A stretch of DNA of 64,000 bases from Oscillospiraceae bacterium (GTDB taxonomy: Bacteria > Bacillota > Clostridia > Oscillospirales > Acutalibacteraceae), in the NCBI GenBank assembly GCA_910574935.1, contig CAJTCU010000005.1, positions 153,581-217,580 on the forward strand. The letters are read 5' to 3'. Shown here piece after piece: positions 16,926 to 24,556 of the stretch (positions are counted from its first letter, which is position 1; the number at the start of each line of letters is the position of its first letter). Under the pieces are notes generated by a model. The model searched no databases. It saw only the letters and a program-made list of their open reading frames with translations, and was not told the DNA's origin. The translations under genes and the position numbers were made by a program.

Positions 16926-17236
16926 GGCTTTATGATGCTGATTACATCCGTGGAAATCCTTGAAAATTTCCGCATAGCGCTGTTGTTCCTTAAGTATTCC
17001 GCGCCCTTTAAGGTAATATGAATATTCTTGATATCCACCAGCCAGCCACCCACGATATCTCTTTGAATTGTCACCCCGGAAATGTATCGTTCTTCCATCA
17101 GAAGGCGGATCACGTCCAGCCATTTCCCTTTTGGGGCACCCAGTTTTTCGGGGCCGACCAGCGCCCCCATATACTCCGCCTTTTCTTTGTGCTCCAGGCT
17201 GTACAGAATTTTATACGCGATTTGCAGTGTGTCCAT
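16922..17236 (-). CDS. YjcQ-like protein
   Basis: 104 residues: MDTLQIAYKILYSLEHKEKAEY, LGAPKGKWLDVIRLLMEERYISGV, and NIHITLKGAEYLRNNSAM. This is the YjcQ family pattern: a winged-helix-like fold with a KGxxYLxxNS C-terminal motif, found in Firmicutes and phages. The role is unknown; a DNA-binding function is possible. The start at 17236 is fixed by AGGAGGTGGCT; the longer frame to 17263 has no site. It is first in a two-gene unit that ends in a strong terminator. Confidence 0.75.
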   Translation of the reverse strand: MDTLQIAYKILYSLEHKEKAEYMGALVGPEKLGAPKGKWLDVIRLLMEERYISGVTIQRDIVGGWLVDIKNIHITLKGAEYLRNNSAMRKFSRISTDVISIIKP

Positions 17237-17252
17237 AGCCACCTCCTGTTCA

Positions 17253-17639
17253 TTATATGTCATTTACAATGTACCACCGGCACTTGTCGCATATTTCGTT
17301 AGCTCTTTTTAGGTCAATTGGATCTCTTAACCACTTCATATCACCGCGGTAATCCTCGCAAAGCAAATGGTGAAGATTTCTGTCCTGGTAGAGTTTATAA
17401 GAGATATCGTTAATGCTGCGCAGCCGTTCCGAGAGAGCAGAGTCCACATTTCGCAGCCGGGCCCGGGCTGAACTTACTGCACCGTCATTGTTTTGCGCCG
17501 CAAGATTTTTAACGGAGAATCCACCGAAGATGGCCATCGGAAGGAAAATAACCACTACAAAGGCCATCATTAGCCGTTTGAATATATTGATCTGGCGCAA
17601 GGAGGCTGCTGCCTTGGTAAAAAGGGTTACGTTTTTCAT
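17253..17639 (-). pseudogene. Truncated membrane sensor (YesM-type histidine kinase N-terminus)
   Basis: The 128 residues left start MKNVTLFTKAAASLRQI, have one TM helix (RLMMAFVVVIFLPMAIFGGFSV), and then the extracytoplasmic start (ARARLRNVDSALSERLRSINDISYKLYQDRNL). This pattern is typical of YesM-like sensor kinases that sit beside sugar ABC operons. The second TM, HAMP and kinase domains are absent and the frame stops 16 bases before the YjcQ gene. It is divergent from the broken sugar ABC operon at 17921, so it is most likely that operon's former sensor. Confidence 0.65.
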
Positions 17640-17920
17640 CTTTAGCTCCAAGTTTTTTCTCCCATCCGCATGTATTGTGTGTATTATAGCACAGCTCGCC
17701 GCGTATCAAAAGCAATTTGTGCGAATTAAGCAATGAATCATGAAAGTTGTAAAAAAACAGGGCAAATCGTCGAATTAAGACGCATGACGGTTTTTGCACG
17801 GCAAAAACCAGGTATAATATTGGAGCTTATGGTATAGTTAAGGCCCTTTTAGATTTAACACAGGAGTGTTACAATATTCATGTCGGAAGGACGATATAAC
17901 ACCGAAAGGGGAAAACATCA

Positions 17921-19301
17921 ATGGGTAAAAAGAGAATCGTAGGCGCGCTGCTGGCGGCTGTGCTGACTGTGTCCATGGCAGCCTGCAGCGGCCCAGGCAG
18001 CAGCTCGTCCCAGGCATCCACTCGCGAAAGCTCTGAATCCAGCGCCGCAGAGAACTCTGAAACAGGGGAGCCTGAGGAGATTGTACTGACGCACTGGGTT
18101 ACCTCGGCCATGCAGAGTGACCACAACATCCGTAAGGAAGAGCGCTTTAGGGAAAAGTATCCTCATATCAAACTGGAAAACGTTATGGTTACTGACGACC
18201 AGCTGTCGCAGTTAGCCACAGCCTTTGCCTCCGGCACAAATCCGGATTTCGGCGAGGTGGGCCAGCCCGATATGGCGAAATACGCCTATGCGGGAATGGC
18301 TATGGACTTGGGGCCTTTTATTGAGAAATGGGAAGATCTTAAAAATATCAGCGAAGACGCCCTGAACAACTTCAAGTATGGCGGCAAGCAGTTTGCTCTC
18401 CCCTCGTATTGCTACACAATGAATCTCTTTTATAATAAGAAACTGTTTGAAGAGTCTGGAATAAAGAATCCTCCGGCCACATGGGAGGAGTATCTTGAAA
18501 CTGCCAAATCCCTTACCATTCCTGAGAAACAGCAGTGGGGCACTAACCTTCTGGTATCCCAGTGGACAGAGTGGTGGTTTGAGTACTTTGTATGGTAGGC
18601 CGGTGGCGACCTAACAAAGGAGAATGAGGACGGTACCCTCCAGCCTGACCTTCGATGACCCTGCTGTTGAGACCGCAGTGGACTTTTATCGCCAGCTGAT
18701 AGGCAGCGGAGCCATCCAGCCCGACCTCACTCTGAATTATGAGAACATGCAGAAGGAATTTGCAAACGGCCACGCGGCCATGACTTTGATAGGCAGCGAC
18801 GGTGTGAACCAGTTTACAGGATGGGGCATGAAGGCTGAGGATATCGGTATGGCAGAGCTGCCCGTTGGCCCCAGCGGGAAAAAGGTAACCCAGCTGGGAG
18901 GACAGTGTGGGTTTATATTCTCCAATGTGGATGATAAAACCGCCGAAGCGGCCTGGACTTGGCTGACCTTTGACTGTAGCAAGGAAGAGGTCGAGTGGGT
19001 GCTGAAGGACGGTGCTGAGATGGGCAGCGCCTCTCCAACCATACAGATACGCTTGGATGTTGATACCAGCATAGGAAAGATTGACCCCGGGTTCCAGGCA
19101 GCAGTGGATGCCAGCCTGCCCTATGCGCGTCTGGAGTTTTATGGCAAGGGAATAGTCGGCAGTTACGTGGATACTGCCGTGCAGAAGACTGTACTGGATC
19201 CTGATGTAAATGTGAAGGCCATATTTGCCGAACAGCAGGAGCTGGCACAGAAGGAGGCTGTAGATTCCTTTAACCGAGATATTTCGAACACGGAAAAGTG
19301 A
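17921..19301 (+). pseudogene. Sugar ABC transporter substrate-binding lipoprotein, disrupted
   Basis: Family-1 binding protein with signal peptide and lipobox (SMAACSG). The reading frame is cut by TAG at 18596-18598 after EYFVW, and continues as AGGDLTKENEDGTLQP. Near 18648 a one-base shift moves homology into a second frame (LTFDDPAVETAVDFYRQLI) that ends at 19301. Combined length is about 458 residues, as expected for an intact protein. TATAAT at about 17813 and AAAGGGG upstream of ATG 17921 remain. Two independent lesions point to real decay rather than one sequencing error. Confidence 0.85.
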
Positions 19302-19311
19302 TGGCAGAAAT

Positions 19312-19344
19312 CGGGGAGGAGCTGTAAAGCCCTCCCCGGTTTTT
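19312..19344 (+). terminator. Terminator/attenuator between binding protein and permease
   Basis: CGGGGAGG (19312-19319) pairs with CCTCCCCG (19331-19338), then TTTTT at 19340. In sugar operons such hairpins after the binding protein gene lower permease expression. The MITE starts six bases later. Confidence 0.85.
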
Positions 19345-19349
19345 ATAAG

Positions 19350-19508
19350 GGCAATACCGCACAATTCAAAGTACCGTATTGCGCAGTCAGATTTTTCGTC
19401 AGAGGGTACAGATTGAGCGCCGTCCATCTCACCATTGACAAGCGAAAGCTGTGCTCTATCACGGAAAATGTACAAGCAAGACGGTGCTTAGAATGGTGCG
19501 GTGTTGCC
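19350..19508. mobile_element. MITE-like inverted-repeat element, copy 1
   Basis: 159-bp non-coding element beginning GGCAATACCGCACAATTC and ending with the inverted form (GTGCGGTGTTGCC). It is flanked by ATAAG on both sides (19345-19349 and 19509-19513), a probable 5-bp target duplication. It is the same family as 21900-22045 and 24186-24323, in opposite orientation by internal sequence. It sits between the binding protein and permease genes of the decayed sugar operon. Confidence 0.88.
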
Positions 19509-19525
19509 ATAAGGAGTGAGATGAT

Positions 19526-20424
19526 ATGAAACCATTTGCAAAGGGCCGAAGCCTGAGCGGCGGACCGACAAAACCCTGCTTTCCGCCTGGCTGTTTGTTC
19601 TGCCAGGTCTGGTATTTACTTTTATTTTCCGATACTACACCATGTTCCAGGCTTTCTGGATATCTCTGCACAACTACGATATGGCGTCTCCGCCTGGAGA
19701 TTTTGTGGGCTTTGATAATTACATATCCCTCTTTCAAAATCCGGATTTTTGGTCGGCCTGGAAAAACACCTTAGTTTTCACGGGATTATCTCTTGCGATT
19801 ACTTTCTTTATCCCTATTATTCAGGCTTTGTTTCTTTCAGAAGTACACAGGGGAAGAGGAATTTTTACCACACTATACCTTATTTCCACGGTAATCCCTC
19901 TCTCGGTAAACGTGATAATTTGGAAATGGATATTCAGTCCCAATATGGGACTGGCCAATGCGTTTGCGGCCCTTTTTGGCCAAGAGTCCCAAACTTGGTT
20001 TTCAGACCCAGCTCTTGCAAAGCTCTGTATCATTCTGCCCGGCGTGCTGGGCGGTGGCTTTTCGGTGCTGATGTACCTCTCGGCTATTATGGGGGTGGGT
20101 CGCGATATCTATGAAGCGGCAGACATTGACGGCTGTTCAGGACTTAGGCGGCTATGGCATGTAACTTTGCCAAATATCCGTTTTCTCATAGGGATACAGA
20201 TGATTCTTGGGGTTATCGCTGCCATGCAGATACTTGACCAGCCGCTGCAGTACACCAACGGCGGCCCAAACGGCGCGTCAACCTCTGTGGCACTTTATGC
20301 AAACCGTCTTATGACAGAGCAGATGAACTATGGCAAGTCTGCGGCGGCAGGGTTTACGCTTTTGATAGTGGTAGCGATTATCACTGCCATTCAATTGAAG
20401 CTGGACCAATCCGAGAGAGAATAG
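19526..20424 (+). pseudogene. Sugar ABC transporter permease (MalF/UgpA-like), frameshifted near the start
   Basis: Full-length homology covers about 299 residues. The ATG at 19526 (AAGGAG upstream) reads MKPFAK and then leaves frame at about 19541-19545. The correct frame resumes as ERRTDKTLLSAWLFVLPGLVFTFIFRYY, the first TM helix, and runs to 20424. The EAA loop YEAADIDGCSGLRRLWHVTLP is intact. An internal ATG at 19642 could only yield a protein lacking TM1. A single-base loss in AAAGGG explains the shift. The MITE ends 17 bases upstream. Confidence 0.8.
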
Positions 20425-20434
20425 GAGGATACCA

Positions 20435-21784
20435 ATGATACCAAAATCAAAGCGCCGGACGCGTCCGCTGACGGTTCTAGCGTATGTTGTAACAGTTGTA
20501 TTTATGGGGATGATACTTTTTCCCCTGTTTATGATAGCAAGCTATGCGATGCGGGACAATACGGCGCTGAACCGGGACCCATCGGCTCTTGTGCCCGAAT
20601 GTGCAAAAACGATGGAAATTGTACTGGGATATACCGGATTTAAGGAACTGGATGACGAAACTCTTCTTGACACGATTCAGAGGGACGCCCTATTCGCCAT
20701 GTATTCCGGCAGCGCGGAAATGGACGGCGAGGCCATCGGAGAGTATAAGATTTTCGGCGTCCTAGACGATAAAACGATCTATTATCAGCGCCAGCACAAT
20801 ATGCGGCTACGCATACAGCTGGACTATGGAGCCTATATGGGGCTGGTGCGCTTCGACAGAGAAACTTTGACCGGCGGTGAAAGGTATGCGAAGGCCTTGG
20901 CAACGGTTCCATGGAAGTTCGACCGCGGCGGTCTGGACAAAGCCCCGACCACTGCTGTGGGACATGCAGAGCTTGCGCAGCTAATGGCCAGTAACCTTAT
21001 AAATCGGGATAAGGGAAACTGGCTGGATGGGAAACTTAGCAGTATTTCTGTTCACAACAGTCCGCTGCTGATGCTGGAGGCGTTTATGTATTACTTTGAA
21101 ATACCAAAGTATATGTATTCTACGGTTCCGGTCATCTCAAGATATAGTCTCTTTGCCTTTGTCTTTAACACCCTGCTGGTTATGGGCTGGGCTGTACTTA
21201 CTCAAATCACGCTCTGTTCCACTAGCGCCTATGCTCTTTCAAGGCTCTTCAGCCGCCGTATGTCAAAATGGCTTATGATGTTCTTTCTTGTCACCATGAT
21301 GATACCGTTTATTTGTATTCTTCTGCCACAGATGGTTATGATGAAGAATATAGGTGCAATGAATAACTACGCCGCCATGCTTCTGCCATATCTGTATCCG
21401 TCGGCATTTTACATTTTTTTGTTTAAAGGCTTCTTTGACCGTCTGCCCCAGGATCTGCTGGATGCCGCAAAAATGGACGGAGCCACTCAGCCGTACATAT
21501 TCCTGAAGATCTGTATGCCGCTGTCACGCTCAATTACAGCGATGCTGGTGCTGAATGTAATTGTTTCCGCGTGGAACGATTTCTTCTGGTATTTAAGCGC
21601 CGCCAACAGAACCAATCTGTGGACGATCAACCTGGCGCTCTACAGCATATCCATCAATCCTTCCACAAAAACCAACGTATCCATGGGGATTGCATTAATG
21701 ACGATCTTCCCGGTGATTCCGCTGACCCTGATATTCCAAAGGCAAATAAAGGAGTCGGTTATTTCAGCGGGCATTAAGGGATAA
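20435..21784 (+). CDS. Carbohydrate ABC permease (MalG-like) with large extracytoplasmic insert
   Basis: 449 residues, far above the usual 270-300 of this family. TM1 (about 15-36) is followed by roughly 200 hydrophilic residues (35-235) before the remaining five TM helices. The EAA motif LLDAAKMDGATQPYIFLKICMPL at about 340-362 is intact, so the transport core is conserved. The insert, with DNTALNRDPSALVP and later WKFDRGGLDKAPTT, is probably outside the membrane. It starts ten bases after the first permease. It is the only intact gene of the operon and would have no partner. Confidence 0.85.
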   Translation: MIPKSKRRTRPLTVLAYVVTVVFMGMILFPLFMIASYAMRDNTALNRDPSALVPECAKTMEIVLGYTGFKELDDETLLDTIQRDALFAMYSGSAEMDGEAIGEYKIFGVLDDKTIYYQRQHNMRLRIQLDYGAYMGLVRFDRETLTGGERYAKALATVPWKFDRGGLDKAPTTAVGHAELAQLMASNLINRDKGNWLDGKLSSISVHNSPLLMLEAFMYYFEIPKYMYSTVPVISRYSLFAFVFNTLLVMGWAVLTQITLCSTSAYALSRLFSRRMSKWLMMFFLVTMMIPFICILLPQMVMMKNIGAMNNYAAMLLPYLYPSAFYIFLFKGFFDRLPQDLLDAAKMDGATQPYIFLKICMPLSRSITAMLVLNVIVSAWNDFFWYLSAANRTNLWTINLALYSISINPSTKTNVSMGIALMTIFPVIPLTLIFQRQIKESVISAGIKG

Positions 21785-21806
21785 CAGAAAGGAGCAGTGC
21801 AAAATT

Positions 21807-21899
21807 ATGAAAAAATAGGTATAGGCAGCGATCATGCTGCATTTCTGGTTTCCCGTTACTGGGCATATCATGGGCTTGGAATACTATCAAGGTTATTAT
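21807..21899 (+). pseudogene. Remnant of an RpiB-like sugar-phosphate isomerase gene
   Basis: A GAAAGGAG site precedes ATG 21807, which reads only Met-Lys-Lys-stop. With one more A in the A6 run (21810-21815), the frame reads MKKIGIGSDHAAF, the conserved N-terminus of ribose-5-phosphate isomerase B/LacAB proteins. Homology fades after about 15 residues and MITE copy 2 follows at 21900. It was probably the fourth gene of the sugar operon, suggesting the operon handled a pentose or related sugar. Confidence 0.65.
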
Positions 21900-22045
21900 G
21901 GCAACACCGCACCATTCTAAGCACCGTATTGCTTGCACATTTTCCGTCATAGCGCACAGCTTGTGAGATGGACGGCGCTCAATCTGTACCCTCTGACGAA
22001 AAATTTGACTGCGCAATACGGTGCTTAGAATGGTGCGGTGTTGCC
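21900..22045. mobile_element. MITE-like inverted-repeat element, copy 2
   Basis: 146-bp element with terminal repeats GGCAACACCGCACCATTC ... GAATGGTGCGGTGTTGCC. The internal sequence is shared with copies 1 and 3 (for example GCACATTTTCCGTCATAGCGC). No clean target duplication is visible. It truncates the RpiB-like remnant. Confidence 0.88.
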
Positions 22046-22109
22046 TTAAATACAAATAAAAGATAAAATTGCGTTTCGTTTTTATGTTCATCCCTGAAAT
22101 GCAAAATAA

Positions 22110-22447
22110 TATAGGGGTGATGTGAGAATATACCAACACAAAAAGCGCGTGGATTGCCACGCCTGGATTAATCTGCCGCTTGACCCTGCCGATGTCCCTC
22201 ATGAGCTGCTCCATGCCTTTCAGCGAAAGGGAATGGGGCCGCATAGGTATTAGGATTTCATTTGCCGCAGACAGGGCGTTAATGGAGCGCATTCCTAGCC
22301 CAGGCTGGCGGTTAAAGAGCCCTGTGCGTCTACGTCCACCAGCAGGTCGCGCTTGCCCCGGCGGGCCAGGCCCACGCCGCAGTTTACAGTGGTGATGGTC
22401 TTGCCGACCCCGCCTTTTTGATTGCAGATTGCCATTCCTTTACTCAT
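22110..22447 (-). pseudogene. ParA/Soj remnant with internal deletion
   Basis: From ATG 22447 the frame reads [20 protein letters not shown] and on to [14 protein letters not shown], then TAG: the P-loop half of a ParA ATPase. Immediately downstream in another frame come SINALSAANEILIPM and GRVKRQINPGV, the motifs that lie about 70 residues later in intact ParA. About 70 codons and the C-terminus are missing. It is separate from the intact ICE parA at 29000 and suggests an older element remnant. Confidence 0.85.
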
Positions 22448-22506
22448 TTTCTTATTTGCTTTATACTACATCGATCCCTTGTTTTGCTGCTTTCGCCTGT
22501 CGAGAA

Positions 22507-23274
22507 TTAAAGGAAAAGCTCATTGTTCTTTCTCTCGCTGCAAGCTTTCTTAATTGCCAGCGCCGCAACAGAAACCATTGCACCGTTTACTTTTCGGGCG
22601 GATTTCGGGCATTTCACAACGCAGCGCATACATGCAATGCACTTCTTGCTGTCCGCCGTTTTGAGGTTGCCGGGGTCGATCGCCTGGGCGGGACAGTTTT
22701 TGGCGCAAAGGCCGCAGCTTACACATCCTTTGTCAGCCTTTGGCACCAGTCCGGCTCCGCCAGCCTTTTTATAGGGACGGTTGCCCGGCACCTGAAGTTC
22801 AGAGGTTTGCATCTGATTCCCCGCCATTTTTTCAAAAATCGTTTTTGCAAACCCTTGCAATTCCTCTTTGTCCTTTGCATCGGGCCTACCAGCGGCGTAC
22901 TGGTGCAGAATGGAGTGCTCTGCCACAGCCGAAACGGCGGCAACTGTCTGAAAGCCGCAATTCTTCGCTACATCTTTTAGCTCAGCGAGGGTATCTTCAT
23001 AGGCTCGGTTCCCGTACACGCAAACAATGACGCACCTTGCGCCGTTTCCTTTGACGGTTCCAAGGCGCTGCGTTGCAAGTTCTGGAACCCGCCCACCATA
23101 AGACGGCACCGCGATAAGCGCAATATCTTCCGGTCCTATGGCGATGCCTGGATCATTGAAATTTGCATTGCACAAATCAACGTGGGCCACTTCGTCTGTC
23201 CATTTTTCTGTGAGAATGTCGGCGACCTTCTGTGTCCCTCCTGTGGGGCTGAAAACGATTTGCAGCAGTTTCAT
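22507..23274 (-). CDS. EFR1-type flavodoxin-ferredoxin fusion protein
   Basis: 255 residues. The N-terminal flavodoxin-like domain begins MKLLQIVFSPTGGTQKVADIL (FMN phosphate loop SPTGGT) with VPSYGGRVPELA and VCVYGNRAYEDTL. The C-terminal region carries two [4Fe-4S] motifs, CVSCGLCAKNCP and CIACMRCVVKCP. Such proteins move electrons at low potential in anaerobes; the partner is unknown. The start at 23274 is set by AGGAGGCGTGTT. It is divergent from an Rrf2 regulator and has an operator-like palindrome around its -10. Confidence 0.9.
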   Translation of the reverse strand: MKLLQIVFSPTGGTQKVADILTEKWTDEVAHVDLCNANFNDPGIAIGPEDIALIAVPSYGGRVPELATQRLGTVKGNGARCVIVCVYGNRAYEDTLAELKDVAKNCGFQTVAAVSAVAEHSILHQYAAGRPDAKDKEELQGFAKTIFEKMAGNQMQTSELQVPGNRPYKKAGGAGLVPKADKGCVSCGLCAKNCPAQAIDPGNLKTADSKKCIACMRCVVKCPKSARKVNGAMVSVAALAIKKACSERKNNELFL

Positions 23275-23301
23275 AACACGCCTCCTGTAGCTTTTTATAT
23301 T

Positions 23302-23340
23302 ACACCTCTCTATTATATATGCAAAGAGGTGTCGTGTCAA
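23302..23340 (-). promoter_or_regulatory. Flavodoxin promoter with 8-bp inverted repeat over the -10
   Basis: Minus-strand TTGACA (23340-23335), 17 bases, TATAAT (23317-23312). ACACCTCT (23302-23309) and AGAGGTGT (23325-23332) form a perfect inverted repeat that brackets the -10. A regulator bound here, plausibly the divergent Rrf2 protein, would block transcription. Confidence 0.8.
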
Positions 23341-23342
23341 GC

Positions 23343-23389
23343 TTTACAGCATGGTTTTTTCGTGCTATAATGTCTGCAAAGCAGACATT
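23343..23389 (+). promoter_or_regulatory. Promoter and palindrome upstream of the Rrf2 gene
   Basis: TTTACA (23343-23348), 17 bases, TATAAT (23366-23371). Overlapping the start site is a perfect palindrome AATGTCTGC-AAA-GCAGACATT (23369-23389). A leader of about 120 bases follows, with a second hairpin (GGAGTTT near 23391 with AAACTCC near 23454). Confidence 0.7.
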
Positions 23390-23500
23390 CGGAGTTTCCC
23401 CCGGCTCTGCAAGCGCCGCCTTTGCTTCGTAAAGTAGCGGAAAACTCCAAGCAGATTTATGGTAAAATAGACGCACGGACAAAAAAGGAGGCGTGTTGCT

Positions 23501-23926
23501 ATGCATATCAGCACAAAATGCTCTATCGCGATCCATTGCCTCATCTTTATCAGTGAATACGGAGAAACCCAAAAGGTCACAAGCAACCGGCTCTCGCTTT
23601 CCACCGGGAGCAATCCTGTTACGATTCGGAATATAATCAGCGGGCTGAAAAAAGAGGGGATCCTCTCTGTCAAATTCGGCACAGGCGGCACAACCCTCAG
23701 CTGTCCGTTGGAGGACATCACGCTTTACCGCATATGCAGTGCGCTGGAGCCGGATTTTCTGGATAAGTTAATCGGCATCCATGCTACACCGTCTTCTCTC
23801 TGTCCAGTGGGGAAAAGTATCCACAGCGTTTTGGATGCCGCATATGCCGGTATTCGTGACGATTTGCAGATCAGCCTGCAAAGCATTTCTATGAAGGAAA
23901 TTCTGGATCATTATCATAAGATATAG
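23501..23926 (+). CDS. Rrf2 family transcriptional regulator
   Basis: 141 residues: MHISTKCSIAIHCLIFISEYG, winged helix with NRLSLSTGSNPVTIRNIISGLKKEGILSVKFGTGG, and a dimerisation helix. There is only one cysteine (SLCPVGKS) beyond the N-terminal Cys7, so it lacks the three-Cys cluster of Fe-S sensors such as IscR and NsrR. It is closer to YwnA-like members. It is divergent from the EFR1 flavodoxin, the likely target. GGAGGCG precedes the ATG. Confidence 0.9.
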   Translation: MHISTKCSIAIHCLIFISEYGETQKVTSNRLSLSTGSNPVTIRNIISGLKKEGILSVKFGTGGTTLSCPLEDITLYRICSALEPDFLDKLIGIHATPSSLCPVGKSIHSVLDAAYAGIRDDLQISLQSISMKEILDHYHKI

Positions 23927-23987
23927 ATAATGCCTGTACATGAGCAGCAATGTGATGGGACCGTTTATAACAGAACCGACTCTAGCC

Positions 23988-24096
23988 AAAAAACGCATTT
24001 TCAGACGATGATAAGCCCTTCGATATTCCTATACGTGGGAGTGCCGGAGGCGTTTCTCGTTCCGCTTTACGAGGTACGCCTACCATGCGTTTTTTT
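23988..24096. repeat. Nested inverted repeats after the Rrf2 gene
   Basis: AAAAAACGCAT (23989-23999) is complementary to ATGCGTTTTTT (24085-24095) across 85 bases. Inside the right half AGGCGT-TT-CTCGT pairs with ACGAG-GT-ACGCCT (about 24049-24082). The T-run makes it a possible terminator for the Rrf2 gene; the outer arms also look like a small insertion. From 24097 to 24185 nothing else is seen. Confidence 0.5.
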
Positions 24097-24185
24097 ATTA
24101 CTATAATTTATTCAACATTGTGATACGCAACATGATCTCAGTCCATTTGAATCCCCTCAAATAGGTTAACAGGAGAAAAACATAG

Positions 24186-24323
24186 GGCAATACCGCACAA
24201 TTCTAAGTACCGTCTTGCTTGCACATTTTCCGTCATAGCGCACAACTTTCGCTTGTCAATCGTGTACACTCTGACGAAAAATCTGACTGCGCAATACGGT
24301 ACTTAGAATTGTGCGGTATTGCC
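24186..24323. mobile_element. MITE-like inverted-repeat element, copy 3
   Basis: 138-bp copy with perfect 28-bp terminal inverted repeats beginning GGCAATACCGCACAATTC (24186) and ending GAATTGTGCGGTATTGCC (24323). It is the best conserved of three copies and carries the shared core CTTGCTTGCACATTTTCCGT. No clear target duplication. It lies in a gene-free stretch (23927-24556), whose remaining part has the short inverted pair GGATTAAATC/GATTTAATCC (about 24330-24381). Confidence 0.88.
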
Positions 24324-24556
24324 TTAAGGGATTAAATCGCGCCTGACGGCTTGGCACACAACTTGCTTGCAGATTTAATCCGTGGTTCCTTAACTCTGCG
24401 TTTGCACACTCCCTTATTAGAAACATCTATTGACAACTTCTACCATGATGCTATATAATAGAACGGCAATTTTAATAACCTGTACCGATAGTCCGCAAAA
24501 GCAAAAAGTATACGGAGTCTTTGGAGTTACAGGAGATAGAAAAGGGATGGAATAGG

